Source: an uncultured Gellertiella sp.
GTDB taxonomy: Bacteria; Pseudomonadota; Alphaproteobacteria; Rhizobiales; Rhizobiaceae
Assembly: GCF_963457605.1 (NCBI RefSeq)
Contig: NZ_OY735139.1
Span: 1,702,501-1,766,500, forward strand
Length of the DNA stretch: 64,000 nt
Direction: 5' to 3'
Below are positions 18,605 to 29,148 of this stretch, piece after piece (the first letter of the stretch is position 1; each line of letters begins with the position of its first letter). A program made the position numbers and the translations under genes. Under the pieces are notes generated by a model. That model had not been told where the DNA came from, searched no databases, and worked only from the letters and a program-made list of their open reading frames with translations.

Positions 18605-19189
18605 ATGGTGAAGCTCAACAAGATCTATACCCGCACCGGCGACAACGGCACGACGGCGCTCGTCTCCGGCCCGCGGCGTGCCAAGCACGACCTGCGCGTC
18701 GAAGCCTATGGCACCGTCGACGAAACCAATTCGGTGATCGGCGTGGTGCGCCTGCATACCAGAGGCCGGGAGCCGCTCGACGGCATGCTGGAGCGCATCC
18801 AGAACGACCTTTTCGATCTCGGCGCCGATCTCGCCACGCCCGACACCGGGGAAAAGCCCGAATGGGAGCCGCTGCGCATCGTCGCCGAACAGGTCACCCG
18901 GCTGGAGCGGGACATCGACCGGATCAATGCCGATCTCTCGCCGCTCACCTCATTCGTGCTGCCGGGCGGAACAGCCGCCGCCGCCCACCTTCATCTCGCC
19001 CGCACCATTTCCCGCCGGGCCGAGCGGCTGGTCGTCGCGCTGTCGCGCTGCGAAACGGAAACCGTCAGCCCGCAGGCGATCCAGTATCTGAACCGGCTGT
19101 CGGATTTCCTGTTCGTCGCCGCCCGCACCTGCAATGATGACGGCAAATCCGATGTTCTCTGGGTGCCGGGCAAGAACCGCACGGCGTGA
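18605..19189 (+). CDS. Cob(I)alamin adenosyltransferase, PduO type
   Basis: 194 residues. ATP:cob(I)alamin adenosyltransferase makes the upper ligand of coenzyme B12. The N-terminal ATP-binding motif YTRTGDNGTT and the later SRRAERLVVAL, with the arginine of the active site, are both present, as in the PduO/MMAB family and unlike CobA. The gene is one base behind the HIG1 stop. It belongs with cobS and cobT elsewhere in this window in the aerobic cobalamin route. No cobalamin riboswitch was seen upstream. Confidence 0.93.
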   Translation: MVKLNKIYTRTGDNGTTALVSGPRRAKHDLRVEAYGTVDETNSVIGVVRLHTRGREPLDGMLERIQNDLFDLGADLATPDTGEKPEWEPLRIVAEQVTRLERDIDRINADLSPLTSFVLPGGTAAAAHLHLARTISRRAERLVVALSRCETETVSPQAIQYLNRLSDFLFVAARTCNDDGKSDVLWVPGKNRTA

Positions 19190-19422
19190 GCACCCCGGCG
19201 CAAGCCCCAAACCGCAGCGAGCCACAGCGCCGGAGACGTTGACGGAATGCCCCGCACACTTTAAATCCCGCTCGGTTTATCCGCGCGACACCCGGAATGA
19301 TCACGTGTTTTGGAGGAAAAACGCGGTTCCATGTCGCCATTCGACAATCAAAAAAGCGTCCATTGGCGCATTTTCCCGCCCACATAAAGCCGCAGGCTGG
19401 CAAAGTTTGAAGGAAGGACACC

Positions 19423-20172
19423 ATGAAAATCCTCGTACCCGTTAAGCGCGTCGTCGATTACAACGTCAAGATCCGCGTCAAGCCGGATGGCTCGGGCGTT
19501 GAACTTGCCAACGTCAAGATGTCGATGAACCCCTTCGACGAAATTTCCGTCGAGGAAGCGCTGCGCCTGAAGGAAGCCGGCAAGGCTGAGGAAGTGGTGG
19601 TTGTCTCCATCGGTCCCGGCAAGGCCGAAGAAACGCTGCGCACCGCGCTCGCCATGGGTGCCGACCGCGCCATCCTGGTCGAGACCGACGATACCGTCGA
19701 GCCGCTCGCCGTTGCCAAGATCCTGAAGGGCGTTGCCGAAGCCGAACAGCCGGGCCTGATCATTGTCGGCAAGCAGGCAATCGACGACGACGCCAACCAG
19801 ACCGGCCAGATGCTGTCGGCCCTGCTCGGCTGGGCCCAGGGCACCTTTGCCTCCAAGGTCGTGCTCGGCGATGGCAAGGCCACCGTCACCCGCGAAGTCG
19901 ATGGCGGTCTGCAGACCATCGAAATCAAGCTTCCCGCCGTCGTCACCACCGACCTTCGCCTGAACGAGCCGCGCTATGCTTCGCTGCCGAACATCATGAA
20001 GGCCAAGAAGAAGCCGCTCGACAAGAAGACCCCCGCCGATTTCGGCGTGTCGACCGCTGCCCGCCTGAAGGTGCTGAAGACGGAAGAACCAAGTGGCCGC
20101 AAGGCTGGCGTCAAGGTCAAGTCGGTTGCCGAGCTGGTTGAAAAGCTCAAGACCGAAGCTGGCGTCCTCTAA
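19423..20172 (+). CDS. etfB: Electron transfer flavoprotein subunit beta
   Basis: 249 residues. The N-terminus [20 protein letters not shown] and the [12 protein letters not shown] block match EtfB. With EtfA it shuttles electrons from acyl-CoA and related dehydrogenases to ETF-quinone oxidoreductase. The AAGGA ribosome site precedes the ATG. The 230 bases upstream hold no gene and presumably the operon promoter. etfA follows after 27 bases. Confidence 0.97.
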   Translation: MKILVPVKRVVDYNVKIRVKPDGSGVELANVKMSMNPFDEISVEEALRLKEAGKAEEVVVVSIGPGKAEETLRTALAMGADRAILVETDDTVEPLAVAKILKGVAEAEQPGLIIVGKQAIDDDANQTGQMLSALLGWAQGTFASKVVLGDGKATVTREVDGGLQTIEIKLPAVVTTDLRLNEPRYASLPNIMKAKKKPLDKKTPADFGVSTAARLKVLKTEEPSGRKAGVKVKSVAELVEKLKTEAGVL

Positions 20173-20199
20173 CAAGTTCAGGTCAAGGAGAACATCATA

Positions 20200-21129
20200 A
20201 TGGCTATCCTGCTCCTCGCAGAACACGACAACGCAACCGTCTCCGACCAGACCGCCAAGGCCCTTTCGGCGGCGTCCCAGATCGGTGGCGACATCCATGT
20301 GCTGGTTGCCGGCAAGGGCGCTTCCGCCGCTGCGGCCGCTGCTGCCAAGCTTGCCGGTGTATCGAAGGTCCTGCTCGCCGAAAGCGACGACCTCGCCAAC
20401 AACCTGGCCGAAACGCTGGCTGCCCTGATCGTCTCGCTCTCGCGCAACTATGACACGATCATCGCCGCCGCCACCTCGACCGCCAAGAATGTCATGCCGC
20501 GCGTTGCAGCACTGCTCGACGTCATGCAGGTCTCGGAAATCACCGACGTCGTCTCCTCCGACACGTTCAAGCGCCCGATCTATGCCGGTAACGCCATCCA
20601 GACCGTGCAGACGACCGATGCCAAGAAGGTCATCACCGTGCGCACGGCCTCCTTCGCCGCTGCCGGTGAAGGCGGTTCGGCCTCTGTCGAAAATGTCGCG
20701 GCGGCTGCCAATCCCGGCCTTTCCAGCCATGTCGGCGATGCGCTGTCCTCGTCCGACCGTCCGGAACTGACCTCGGCACGGATCATCATCTCCGGTGGCC
20801 GGGCCCTCGGTTCCTCGGAAAAGTTCCGCGAAGTCATCCTGCCCGTCGCCGACAAGCTCGGTGCCGCCGTCGGTGCCTCGCGCGCTGCCGTCGACGCCGG
20901 CTATGCGCCGAACGACTGGCAGGTCGGCCAGACCGGCAAGGTCGTCGCCCCGCAGCTCTACATCGCCTGCGGCATTTCCGGTGCCATCCAGCACCTGGCC
21001 GGCATGAAGGATTCCAAGGTCATCGTCGCCATCAACAAGGATGACGAAGCCCCGATCTTCCAGGTTGCCGACTACGGTCTCGTCGCAGACCTGTTCGAAG
21101 CGCTGCCGGAGCTCGAGAAGGCTCTCTGA
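20200..21129 (+). CDS. etfA: Electron transfer flavoprotein subunit alpha
   Basis: 309 residues. The C-terminal FAD-binding domain is clear: [23 protein letters not shown], and the [12 protein letters not shown] signature with NKDDEAPIF. Second gene of etfBA; a hairpin follows the stop codon before the 3-hydroxybutyryl-CoA dehydrogenase gene. Confidence 0.97.
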   Translation: MAILLLAEHDNATVSDQTAKALSAASQIGGDIHVLVAGKGASAAAAAAAKLAGVSKVLLAESDDLANNLAETLAALIVSLSRNYDTIIAAATSTAKNVMPRVAALLDVMQVSEITDVVSSDTFKRPIYAGNAIQTVQTTDAKKVITVRTASFAAAGEGGSASVENVAAAANPGLSSHVGDALSSSDRPELTSARIIISGGRALGSSEKFREVILPVADKLGAAVGASRAAVDAGYAPNDWQVGQTGKVVAPQLYIACGISGAIQHLAGMKDSKVIVAINKDDEAPIFQVADYGLVADLFEALPELEKAL

Positions 21130-21201
21130 GCTTTCCCTTCACCGGTCCGCCCTTCTTCGAAAGTGGGGGCTGGTCAAGCGGTGCACACCGGACTATCACT
21201 C

Positions 21202-21228
21202 TTGCCGGGCTCCATGTGAGCCCGGCAA
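21202..21228 (+). terminator. Strong hairpin after etfA
   Basis: TTGCCGGGCTC (21202-21212) and GAGCCCGGCAA (21218-21228) form a perfect 11-bp stem with a 5-base loop. It is followed by AAAATTCC and not a run of T, so it may attenuate or protect the etf message more than terminate it. Confidence 0.5.
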
Positions 21229-21281
21229 AATTCCTTTGAATAGGGAAGCCGACATTGTCAGTCTGCTTTCAGGAGGTCGTC

Positions 21282-22154
21282 ATGATCAGGAACATCGGCA
21301 TCATCGGCGCCGGTCAGATGGGCTGCGGCATTGCCCATGTCTCGGCTATGGCTGGCTACAAGGTCCATATCTACGATGTGGCGAAGGAGCGGGTCGAACC
21401 GGCTCTGGCGACGATCAACGGCAACCTGGCAAGACAGGTCAGCAACGGCAAGATGACCGACGAGCAGCGTACCAGGGCGCTCGCCCTTATCTCCGCGTCC
21501 TCGGATGCCAATGATCTCGCCAATGCCGATCTGGTAATCGAGGCTGCGACCGAGGACGAAAGCGTCAAGCGCAAGATCTACGCGACCGTCTGCCCGGTGC
21601 TGAAGCCGGAAGCGATCCTCGCCACCAATACCTCGTCCCTGTCGATCACCCGGCTTGCCTCCTCGACCGACCGTCCGGAACGGTTCATGGGCATCCACTT
21701 CATGAACCCGGTTCCGGTGATGAAGCTGGTCGAACTGGTGCGCGGCATCGCCACCGGCGAGCAGACCTTCAAGGCGGCGCGCGAGTTCGTCACCACGCTC
21801 GACAAGACGATCACGGTCGCCGAAGATTTCCCGGCCTTTATCGTCAACCGCATCCTGCTGCCGATGATCAACGAGGCGATCTATACGCTTTATGAAGGCG
21901 TCGGCACCGTCGATGCCATCGATACCGCCATGCGGCTCGGCGCAAACCATCCGATGGGCCCGTTGCAGCTTGCCGATTTCATCGGCCTCGACACCTGCCT
22001 GTCGATCATGCAGGTGCTGCATGACGGCCTGGCCGACAGCAAGTACCGCCCTTGCCCGCTGCTGGTCAAATATGTCGAAGCCGGCTGGCTTGGCCGCAAA
22101 TCCGGCCGCGGTTTCTACGATTACCGCGGCGAACACCCGGTTCCGACGCGCTGA
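21282..22154 (+). CDS. 3-hydroxybutyryl-CoA dehydrogenase
   Basis: 290 residues. The NAD-binding motif [11 protein letters not shown] is at the N-terminus, [13 protein letters not shown] is in the middle, and [14 protein letters not shown] contains the conserved histidine. The C-terminal domain closes with [11 protein letters not shown]. It oxidises 3-hydroxyacyl-CoA in butyrate/polyhydroxybutyrate metabolism. A near-perfect AGGAGG fixes the ATG at 21282. The etfBA genes upstream fit a fatty-acid or PHB oxidation unit. Confidence 0.95.
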   Translation: MIRNIGIIGAGQMGCGIAHVSAMAGYKVHIYDVAKERVEPALATINGNLARQVSNGKMTDEQRTRALALISASSDANDLANADLVIEAATEDESVKRKIYATVCPVLKPEAILATNTSSLSITRLASSTDRPERFMGIHFMNPVPVMKLVELVRGIATGEQTFKAAREFVTTLDKTITVAEDFPAFIVNRILLPMINEAIYTLYEGVGTVDAIDTAMRLGANHPMGPLQLADFIGLDTCLSIMQVLHDGLADSKYRPCPLLVKYVEAGWLGRKSGRGFYDYRGEHPVPTR

Positions 22155-22188
22155 TTTGGCGTTTCTCCGGGCCCGGGCGCGCAGGCCT

Positions 22189-22851
22189 CTATTTCACCGC
22201 CTCGATCAGGGCGGCTGCATCTGCCCCATCCCACGGGGCAGGCCCGTTCATGGCAGCCAACACGCAGCCCCTGGGATCAACCAGCAGCGTTACCGGCAGG
22301 CCAAGCGCCAGCCCCTGCTTCTTCAGGGCGTTGAATACCCCGAGCGTATTGTCCCGGTAAGGCGTGAGATGGGCAATGCCCGTCTCCTTCAGAAAGGCCC
22401 TGGGCTTTTCGTCCGACCCCGTGTCGATATTCACCGCCACCACTTCAAACCGGTCGCTGCCGGACTTGCCCTGGAGGCGGTCGAGCGCAGGCATTTCCTC
22501 CCGGCAGGGAAAGCACCAGGTCGCCCAGAGATTCATCAGCACCGTCTTGCCGCGAAAGCCGCCGAGCGTCAGCGCCTTGCCTTCCGGCCCGCTGAAGGCC
22601 AGATCATCGAGATGGCGGGGCGTGTCGAGCGGCGTCATCGCGGCTACGCCGCCCCTGGCGGCAGCGGCAATCGCCGCCTTCTGAGCCTGCGGGATCGCGC
22701 ATTCGACGGTGGCGGAGGCGGCAGCCCCGGAGCCATTGCCAGACCCCATGCCCATCACGTATACCGCTGCCACACCGGCCAGGATGCCCGCGCCAGCGGC
22801 CAGACCGATCAGCAGGTGAGAGGGAAGGCCATAAGGTTTTTTCGACGTCAT
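22189..22851 (-). CDS. tlpA: TlpA-like membrane-anchored thiol:disulfide interchange protein
   Basis: 220 residues from ATG 22849-22851. One N-terminal membrane anchor (about 12-34) is followed by a periplasmic thioredoxin-fold domain with the active site WCFPC (Cys113 and Cys116). In Bradyrhizobium TlpA reduces cytochrome oxidase Cu-centre proteins. A further cysteine (Cys60) lies in an alanine-rich linker, as in alpha-proteobacterial TlpA. Divergent from argH, the arrangement usual in rhizobia. Confidence 0.9.
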   Translation of the reverse strand: MTSKKPYGLPSHLLIGLAAGAGILAGVAAVYVMGMGSGNGSGAAASATVECAIPQAQKAAIAAAARGGVAAMTPLDTPRHLDDLAFSGPEGKALTLGGFRGKTVLMNLWATWCFPCREEMPALDRLQGKSGSDRFEVVAVNIDTGSDEKPRAFLKETGIAHLTPYRDNTLGVFNALKKQGLALGLPVTLLVDPRGCVLAAMNGPAPWDGADAAALIEAVK

Positions 22852-22875
22852 TCCAGTCTCCAGGGTATGCAGCAG

Positions 22876-24279
22876 ATGGCAAACGGCACTTCGGACACGC
22901 AAACTTCCAACCAGATGTGGGGCGGGCGTTTTGCCTCCGGTCCCGATGCGATCATGGAGGAGATAAATGCCTCCATCGACTTCGACAAGAAGCTCTATGC
23001 CGAAGACATCACCGGTTCGATTGCGCATGCCACCATGCTTGCCCGTCAGGGCATCATTTCGGCAGGTGATGCCGAAGCCATCATCACCGGGTTGAACACC
23101 ATTCGCGGCGAGATCGAAAGTGGCAATTTCACCTTCTCACGCAAGCTTGAAGACATTCACATGAATATCGAGGCGCGGCTGGCGACACTGATCGGCCCCG
23201 CCGCCGGTCGCCTGCACACCGCCCGCTCGCGCAATGACCAGGTGGCGCTCGACTTCCGCCTCTGGGTAAAGGCCGAATTGCAGCGCACCGACGCAGCGCT
23301 CACCAAGCTGATTGCCGCCTTCCTCAAGCGTGCCGGGGAACATGCCGATACGGTTATGCCGGGCTTTACCCATCTGCAGACCGCCCAGCCGGTGACCTTC
23401 GGCCACCATTGCATGGCCTATGTGGAAATGTTCGGGCGTGACCGGGCGCGGGTGCGCCATGCCATCGAGCATCTCGACGAAAGCCCGATCGGGGCCGCCG
23501 CCCTTGCAGGCACCCCCTATCCGATCGACCGGCACATGACGGCCAGTGCGCTCGGGTTTCGCGAGCCGACCCGCAATTCGATCGACACGGTCTCCGACCG
23601 GGATTTCGCGCTGGAATTCCTGTCGGTCGCGGCCATATCCGCCATGCACCTGTCGCGGCTGGCCGAGGAGATCGTCATCTGGACCACGCCGCAATTCGGC
23701 TTCATCCGCCTGTCGGATGCCTTTTCCACCGGCTCCTCGATCATGCCGCAGAAGAAGAACCCGGATGCAGCCGAACTGGTGCGCGCCAAGACGGGCCGGA
23801 TCAACGGCTCGCTGGTCGCCCTTCTGACCATCATGAAGGGTCTGCCGCTCGCCTATTCCAAGGACATGCAGGAAGACAAGGAACAAGTCTTCGACGCCGC
23901 CGAAAGCCTGGAACTGGCGCTTGCCGCCATGACCGGCATGGTGCTCGACCTCACGGTGCGCGCTGACCGCATGAAAGAGGCCGCAGGCTCCGGCTATGCG
24001 ACGGCGACCGACCTTGCCGACTGGCTGGTCCGCGAGGCGGGCTTCCCCTTCCGCGAGGCCCATCACATCACCGGCCGGGCTGTTGCCACCGCCGAAGCGC
24101 GCGGCTGCACCCTGTCCGAACTGACGATGGACGAGTTGAAGGCGATCAATCCCGCGATCACCGACGGCGTCTATTCGGTGCTGACCGTCGAGGCATCGGT
24201 CGCATCGCGCACCAGCTACGGCGGCACGGCCCCCGATCAGGTGCGCAGGCAGATCGAAGCCTGGCGGGCGCGGCTCTAA
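22876..24279 (+). CDS. argH: Argininosuccinate lyase
   Basis: 467 residues. It splits argininosuccinate to arginine and fumarate, the last step of arginine synthesis. The fumarase/aspartase superfamily signature [11 protein letters not shown] is intact, as are [14 protein letters not shown] and the HLQTAQP block. The start is placed at ATG 22876 (MANGTSDTQ), ten bases behind AGGG; an ATG nine bases earlier is possible. A long open extension upstream in the same frame is a shadow and has no family match. Confidence 0.97.
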   Translation: MANGTSDTQTSNQMWGGRFASGPDAIMEEINASIDFDKKLYAEDITGSIAHATMLARQGIISAGDAEAIITGLNTIRGEIESGNFTFSRKLEDIHMNIEARLATLIGPAAGRLHTARSRNDQVALDFRLWVKAELQRTDAALTKLIAAFLKRAGEHADTVMPGFTHLQTAQPVTFGHHCMAYVEMFGRDRARVRHAIEHLDESPIGAAALAGTPYPIDRHMTASALGFREPTRNSIDTVSDRDFALEFLSVAAISAMHLSRLAEEIVIWTTPQFGFIRLSDAFSTGSSIMPQKKNPDAAELVRAKTGRINGSLVALLTIMKGLPLAYSKDMQEDKEQVFDAAESLELALAAMTGMVLDLTVRADRMKEAAGSGYATATDLADWLVREAGFPFREAHHITGRAVATAEARGCTLSELTMDELKAINPAITDGVYSVLTVEASVASRTSYGGTAPDQVRRQIEAWRARL

Positions 24280-24389
24280 CCCCTGGCCGACCTGAGAATG
24301 GCTTTGCTCCGGGCCGGTTTTTCCATTAGAACCGGCCTGCCGTATTCATAAGCCTTAGCCTACGGGTTTTGGCCGGTGAATTGACAAAG

Positions 24390-24605
24390 ATGCCGATGAG
24401 GACCCCGATGCCGAAATTGTCCCGCTCGTTCCTGCCGCTGGCCGTGGCCCTCGGGCTTGCCGTGGCCCTTTCCTCCTGCGGCCGCAAGGGCGATCTCGAT
24501 CCGCCGAGCGTGGCGCTGAAGAATGGCGACAAATACGGCAAGAAGGACGAGGCCCCCGCGCCTGCCCCGCCGGACAAGCCATTCCTGCTCGATCCCCTTC
24601 TCTGA
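24390..24605 (+). CDS. lptM: LptM-like small lipoprotein
   Basis: About 71 residues. A hydrophobic signal sequence ends in the lipobox ALSSC, followed by GRKGDLDPP, the conserved LptM/YifL sequence right behind the lipidated cysteine. The rest is charged and Pro-rich. In E. coli LptM helps disulfide maturation of the LPS translocon LptD. The gene sits between argH and lysA, its standard place in this group. Start uncertain: ATG at 24390 or 24396, and GTG at 24369 is also in frame. Confidence 0.8.
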   Translation: MPMRTPMPKLSRSFLPLAVALGLAVALSSCGRKGDLDPPSVALKNGDKYGKKDEAPAPAPPDKPFLLDPLL

Positions 24606-24631
24606 TCCCTTTGTGACAGGTTTTTCTCACC

Positions 24632-25900
24632 GTGAACCACTTTGACTATCGCGACGGCGTGCTTTTTGCGGAAGACGTTCCGGTCACCGAAATCGCCGAC
24701 CAGGTCGGCACGCCCTTCTACTGCTATTCGACGGCAACGCTGGAGCGTCACTACCGGGTGTTTACCGAAGCCTTCGGCGATGTCGATGCGCTGACCTGCT
24801 ATGCGATGAAGGCCAATTCCAACCAGGCGGTGCTGAAGACGCTGGCACGGCTTGGAGCCGGGGTCGATGTGGTCTCGGAAGGCGAGTTGCGCCGGGCGCT
24901 TGCCGCAGGCTTTCCCGCCAGCCGCATCATGTTTTCCGGCGTCGGCAAGACGGTCGCCGAAATGGATCTGGCGCTGTCAGTCGGCATCTATTGCTTCAAC
25001 GTCGAATCCGAGCCGGAACTCGAGGTTCTCAACCGTCGCGCCCTGCTGATGGGGACGAAAGCACCGGTTTCCTTCCGCATAAATCCCGACGTGGATGCGC
25101 GCACCCATGCGAAGATTTCGACCGGCAAGAAGGAAAACAAGTTCGGCATTTCCTTCGAGCGCGCCCGCGCCGTCTATGCCCATGCGGCGACCCTGCCGGG
25201 CATCGCGGTCACCGGCATCGACATGCATATCGGCAGCCAGATCGTCGAATTGCAGCCCTTCGAGGATGCCTTCCGGCTGCTGCGCGAACTGGTCGACAAT
25301 CTGCGCGCCGACGGTCACCACATCGAGCACGTCGATATCGGCGGCGGCCTTGGCATTCCCTACCGTGAAGACAACAACCCGCCGCCACTGCCCGATGCCT
25401 ATGCGCTGACGGTCAAGAACCAGCTGCAGGGCCTCGACTGCAAGATCGTCACCGAGCCCGGCCGCCTGATCGTCGGCAATGCCGGGATTCTGGTGACCGA
25501 AGTCATCTATGTGAAGGATGGCGGCGAAAAGACCTTCGTGATTGCCGACGCCGCGATGAATGACCTGATTCGCCCGACCCTCTACGAGGCCTGGCACGAG
25601 GTGCGCCCGGTGGTGGTAACGGCGGCCAATGCGCCGCGCATCAAGGCCGATGTGGTTGGCCCGGTCTGCGAGACCGGCGACTATCTGGCGCTCGACCGCG
25701 AGATGGCAATGCCGAAGGCAGGTGACCTCCTCGCCATCGGATCGGCGGGTGCCTATGGCGCGGTGCAGGCGGGCACCTACAACACGCGGCGGCTGGTGCC
25801 GGAAGTGCTGGTCAATGGCGACCGTTTCCACGTCATCCGCCCGCGCCCGAGCTACGAGGACATCATCGCCCTTGATTCGGTTCCCGACTGGCTCGCCTGA
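24632..25900 (+). CDS. lysA: Diaminopimelate decarboxylase
   Basis: 422 residues. A PLP enzyme converting meso-diaminopimelate to lysine. The PLP lysine is in YAMKANSNQA; HIGSQI, the glycine-rich DIGGGLGIPY and EPGRLIVGNAG follow in family order. The start is GTG at 24632. Together with lysC in this window it brackets the lysine pathway. It follows the lptM gene by 26 bases and is likely in one transcript with argH. Confidence 0.97.
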   Translation: MNHFDYRDGVLFAEDVPVTEIADQVGTPFYCYSTATLERHYRVFTEAFGDVDALTCYAMKANSNQAVLKTLARLGAGVDVVSEGELRRALAAGFPASRIMFSGVGKTVAEMDLALSVGIYCFNVESEPELEVLNRRALLMGTKAPVSFRINPDVDARTHAKISTGKKENKFGISFERARAVYAHAATLPGIAVTGIDMHIGSQIVELQPFEDAFRLLRELVDNLRADGHHIEHVDIGGGLGIPYREDNNPPPLPDAYALTVKNQLQGLDCKIVTEPGRLIVGNAGILVTEVIYVKDGGEKTFVIADAAMNDLIRPTLYEAWHEVRPVVVTAANAPRIKADVVGPVCETGDYLALDREMAMPKAGDLLAIGSAGAYGAVQAGTYNTRRLVPEVLVNGDRFHVIRPRPSYEDIIALDSVPDWLA

Positions 25901-26018
25901 GCCATGAGGCCAACGTGCGGGGATCACGGGATTTTGTTGTTCCGCCCTCGTCTTCGCCACAAACAATGCTATTCTCTGACCCTTTACAGGCGCGCTTCGC
26001 CTGCGCCGGAGTGTGCTG

Positions 26019-28622
26019 ATGGGTTTTGACGGAATGGACGGCAAGCGGATCGATCCGGCGGAACACGCGCTTGCCCGCAGGCTCGCCTTTGGACGGTTCC
26101 GGGCCCGGCTGGCGCTCCTTGCAGAACAGGCGCTGCCTCTCGTTCTTGCACCGCTTTCCGTACTGTCCCTATTCCTCTCATCGGCCTGGTTCGGCCTGTT
26201 TGCCGCCCTGCCGGACAGCCTGCGCTGGGGGCTTGCCCTGCTGCTGGCTTTTGCCTTGCTTGCCAGCCTGCTGCCTTTCCTCCGCCTGCGCTGGCCGGAC
26301 CGGCAACAGGCCGAACGGCGACTGGAGCGGATCAACCAGATCCCGCATCAGGCCATTGGCGCACTGGACGACAGGCCGGTAACCGAGACCGCCTTTGCCC
26401 GCGCCCTGTTCGACCGCCACCGCCAGCGCATGGCCGCATCCATCGACGGACTGGAGCCTGGTATCCCGCAGCCCGATATCAGCCGGTTTGACGCGGCAGG
26501 TTTGCGCAGTATCCCGGCGCTGGTTTTCGTGATTGCGCTCGCCTTTTCCATTTCCCCGTCCTCCGGCCGGATTTCGGATGCCTTTGTTCTCAAATCCCCG
26601 GACATGGAGAAGGCCGGGCTGCGTGTGGATGTCTGGGCAACCCCGCCCGCCTATACCGGACGGCCTGCCATCACCCTGACAGAGGGTCAGGCCACGGCTG
26701 CCCTGCCGCAATTCTCCATCCTGACCGTCCAGATCAGCGGCGCATCTTTTGACGACGCGGTGTCCTATCTGCCGCTGGGAGCCCAAAGGCCCGCCCCGCT
26801 CCAGGCAAAGCCGATGCAGGATGGCTCGGGGGGACCCCACCGCGAAAGCTTCGAGGTGCGGCTCGACAAGGACGGCGTGCTGGCGGTCGGCAATCGCGCC
26901 TATCCGATCCGGCTTCTGCCTGACCGCCCACCGCATATCGAATTTGACGGCAAGCCGCGCCGCACCGTCAATGGGGCGCTGGAAATCCGGTTCAAGGCCA
27001 AGGATGACTACCGGCTGAAAATGGCGCGCGCCGATATCGTGCCGCTTGATCTTCCGCCGCAGGCGACCCCGCTGTTTGACCTGCCCGACGATCCGCTCGA
27101 TCTGCCCGGCACCGGCAAGGGTGAGATCAAGGGCGTCTCCTCGCGCAACCTCACCGACCATCCACTGGCCGGCACGCGGGTCCGGATCTCGCTTCTGGCC
27201 GAAGACGACGCCGGACAGACCGGGCGCAGTTCGTCCATCGACATGATCCTGCCCGCCCGCGATTTTTCCGAACCACTGGCCGCTGCTGTCGCCGAAGAGC
27301 GGCAGATCTTCGCGCTCGATACCCGCGACCAGCAAAAGGCGTTGGACTACAATGATGCGCTCACCCTTCGCGGCGACGAGAGCATTCCCAATATCACCCA
27401 TTACCTGCTGCTGAAATCGGCGCGGTCCCGCATCGCCTTCGCCCGCGATGACGCTGGCCTGAAGGATGCGGCCGCCTTTCTCTGGGATATCGCGCTCGGC
27501 ATCGATGGCGGCGATCTGACGATGGCGGAAAAGGCGGTGCGCGATGCGCAGAAGGCGCTGGCCGATGCGCTCGCCCGCAATGCGCCCGATTCGGAAATCA
27601 AGGTGCTCATGCAGGATTTGCGCAAGGCGATGAAGGACTACATGGCCGCCCTGTCCCGTCGCCTGCAGCAGGTCAAGCCCGGTCAGCAACGGGGCGAAGC
27701 GCGCAATGTCATCCGCCAGCAGGATCTGGAACGGATGATGGACCAGCTCGAAAACATGGCCCGCTCCGGCAACAAGGACGCCGCCCGGCAATTGTTGTCC
27801 GAGATGCAGCAACTGATGAACAATCTGCAGGCAGGTCCCGGTCAGGGGCGTCCGCCCACCGACGCCGAAAACAAGGCGCGGGCACAGGTCGACAAGCTCG
27901 GCAAGATCCTGCGCGACCAGCAGAAACTGCTGGAGGACAATTACCAGCAGAACCAGAAGATGCAGAAGCAGCTCTGGCAAAATGACCCCGGAGTGACGGC
28001 CCCGTTTGATCCCGGCCTTTCAGACCAGGGCGAGACCGATCAGGGACAGCCGCCCGGGGAGGGGCAGAACCAGCCGATGCCACCGGGCGGACCGCCGCAG
28101 GAAACCCCTCCGGCAGGCCAGAATGGGCTGACGCAGGAACAGCGCCAGGCCTTGCAGTCGCTGCAGCAGCGGCAGGACGCCTTGCAGAAGCAGGTCGAGG
28201 AACTCGGGCAGGGCCTGAAGGAACTGGGCGTCAAGCCGCTGAAGGGACTTGGCGATGCTGGCCGGGAAATGGGCGATGCCGCCAAGGCGCTTGGCCGGGG
28301 CGAAGGCGAGCCCGCCGTGGAGGGCGAAGGTCGTGCGGTCGATGCCTTGCGCAAGGCCGCCCGCCAGATGATGCAGGCGCTGAAAGGTGATGGACAGGGA
28401 ACACCCGGTCCCGGCGGTGTCGGCCAGTCCGGCACCGATCCGCTTGGCCGCTCGAGTTCAGGCCCGGATCTCGGTAACGGAGATTCCGCGAACAAGCTGC
28501 CCAATGATATCGATGTCCAGCGGGCGCGCGAAATTCTGGAAGAGATTCGCCGCAAGCTCGGCGAGAGCGGCATGGCTCCGGCCAGCAAGCACTATCTCGA
28601 GCGATTGCTGAATGCCGAATGA
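26019..28622 (+). CDS. TIGR02302-like large membrane protein (DUF4175)
   Basis: About 867 residues from ATG 26019, which GGAG precedes by seven bases. Two membrane segments lie near residues 36-85 and a third near 165-185. A predicted extracytoplasmic beta-rich part (about 200-420) is followed by a long Gln/Asp-rich coiled-coil tail with many QQ, GQG and PPG runs. This layout fits the alphaproteobacterial TIGR02302 family, whose function is unknown; an envelope role is inference. Confidence 0.8.
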   Translation: MGFDGMDGKRIDPAEHALARRLAFGRFRARLALLAEQALPLVLAPLSVLSLFLSSAWFGLFAALPDSLRWGLALLLAFALLASLLPFLRLRWPDRQQAERRLERINQIPHQAIGALDDRPVTETAFARALFDRHRQRMAASIDGLEPGIPQPDISRFDAAGLRSIPALVFVIALAFSISPSSGRISDAFVLKSPDMEKAGLRVDVWATPPAYTGRPAITLTEGQATAALPQFSILTVQISGASFDDAVSYLPLGAQRPAPLQAKPMQDGSGGPHRESFEVRLDKDGVLAVGNRAYPIRLLPDRPPHIEFDGKPRRTVNGALEIRFKAKDDYRLKMARADIVPLDLPPQATPLFDLPDDPLDLPGTGKGEIKGVSSRNLTDHPLAGTRVRISLLAEDDAGQTGRSSSIDMILPARDFSEPLAAAVAEERQIFALDTRDQQKALDYNDALTLRGDESIPNITHYLLLKSARSRIAFARDDAGLKDAAAFLWDIALGIDGGDLTMAEKAVRDAQKALADALARNAPDSEIKVLMQDLRKAMKDYMAALSRRLQQVKPGQQRGEARNVIRQQDLERMMDQLENMARSGNKDAARQLLSEMQQLMNNLQAGPGQGRPPTDAENKARAQVDKLGKILRDQQKLLEDNYQQNQKMQKQLWQNDPGVTAPFDPGLSDQGETDQGQPPGEGQNQPMPPGGPPQETPPAGQNGLTQEQRQALQSLQQRQDALQKQVEELGQGLKELGVKPLKGLGDAGREMGDAAKALGRGEGEPAVEGEGRAVDALRKAARQMMQALKGDGQGTPGPGGVGQSGTDPLGRSSSGPDLGNGDSANKLPNDIDVQRAREILEEIRRKLGESGMAPASKHYLERLLNAE

Positions 28623-28657
28623 TCGTGCAGGTGCAGTACCGGTTCAAGGCGTATATG

Positions 28658-29017
28658 TCAGGCGGCCAGGGCCAGTGCCACGGCGCGGCGGATATCGGGA
28701 AGCGCAAAAGGCTTGGGCACGACATCGACGATCTTTTGCATCAGATCGTCGGCGCGTTCACGCTGTTCGGCATAGCCGGTCATCAGCAGGATCTTCATGC
28801 CGGGCCAGGCATCCGATGCCCGATGGGCAAGCTCGATGCCATCCATCACCGGCATGCGGATATCGGAGAGCAGCAGGTCGAAACCGCCTTCCATCAGCTT
28901 TTCCAGACCTTCGGCGCCATCGGCAGCCTCATGGGTCTCATGACCATCCAGCCGCAGGGCGCGCGCCACGAAACGGCGCAGCGAATCTTCGTCCTCGGTA
29001 ATCAGGATTCTGGCCAT
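28658..29017 (-). CDS. cpdR: CpdR-type single-domain response regulator
   Basis: 119 residues, a receiver domain alone. The acidic pocket is in ITEDED, the phosphoacceptor is Asp52 in LLLSDIRMP, and the switch lysine is in VPKPFALP. The C-terminus ends in two alanines (ALALAA), as in CpdR. In Caulobacter and Sinorhizobium unphosphorylated CpdR delivers cell-cycle substrates to ClpXP and is phosphorylated through CckA-ChpT. CtrA-like half sites lie about 80-100 bases upstream. Confidence 0.9.
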   Translation of the reverse strand: MARILITEDEDSLRRFVARALRLDGHETHEAADGAEGLEKLMEGGFDLLLSDIRMPVMDGIELAHRASDAWPGMKILLMTGYAEQRERADDLMQKIVDVVPKPFALPDIRRAVALALAA

Positions 29018-29095
29018 CTCACGCTTTCTCCGAGTTTGTCGTCTTGTTATGGGACGACATCACCAGAGTTTTCTTTGCGCGGCGTAAACGGCCTT

Positions 29096-29118
29096 GGTTA
29101 ACCAAATGGATGGTTAAC
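29096..29118 (-). promoter_or_regulatory. CtrA-like inverted half sites upstream of cpdR
   Basis: GGTTAACC (29096-29103) and GGTTAAC (29112-29118) face each other. On the minus strand this includes GTTAACCATC, a match to the AACCAT/TTAACCAT half site reported for rhizobial CtrA. It lies about 80-100 bases before the cpdR start. Confidence 0.45.
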
Positions 29119-29148
29119 AAGCTTCCTTCAAATTGACCGATGCGCGGC

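Noticed and set aside
18350-18605. Cobalamin riboswitch before the adenosyltransferase or cobS
   Set aside because: Looked for a B12-box-like conserved segment upstream of both genes; none seen. The adenosyltransferase starts one base behind the preceding gene, leaving no leader.
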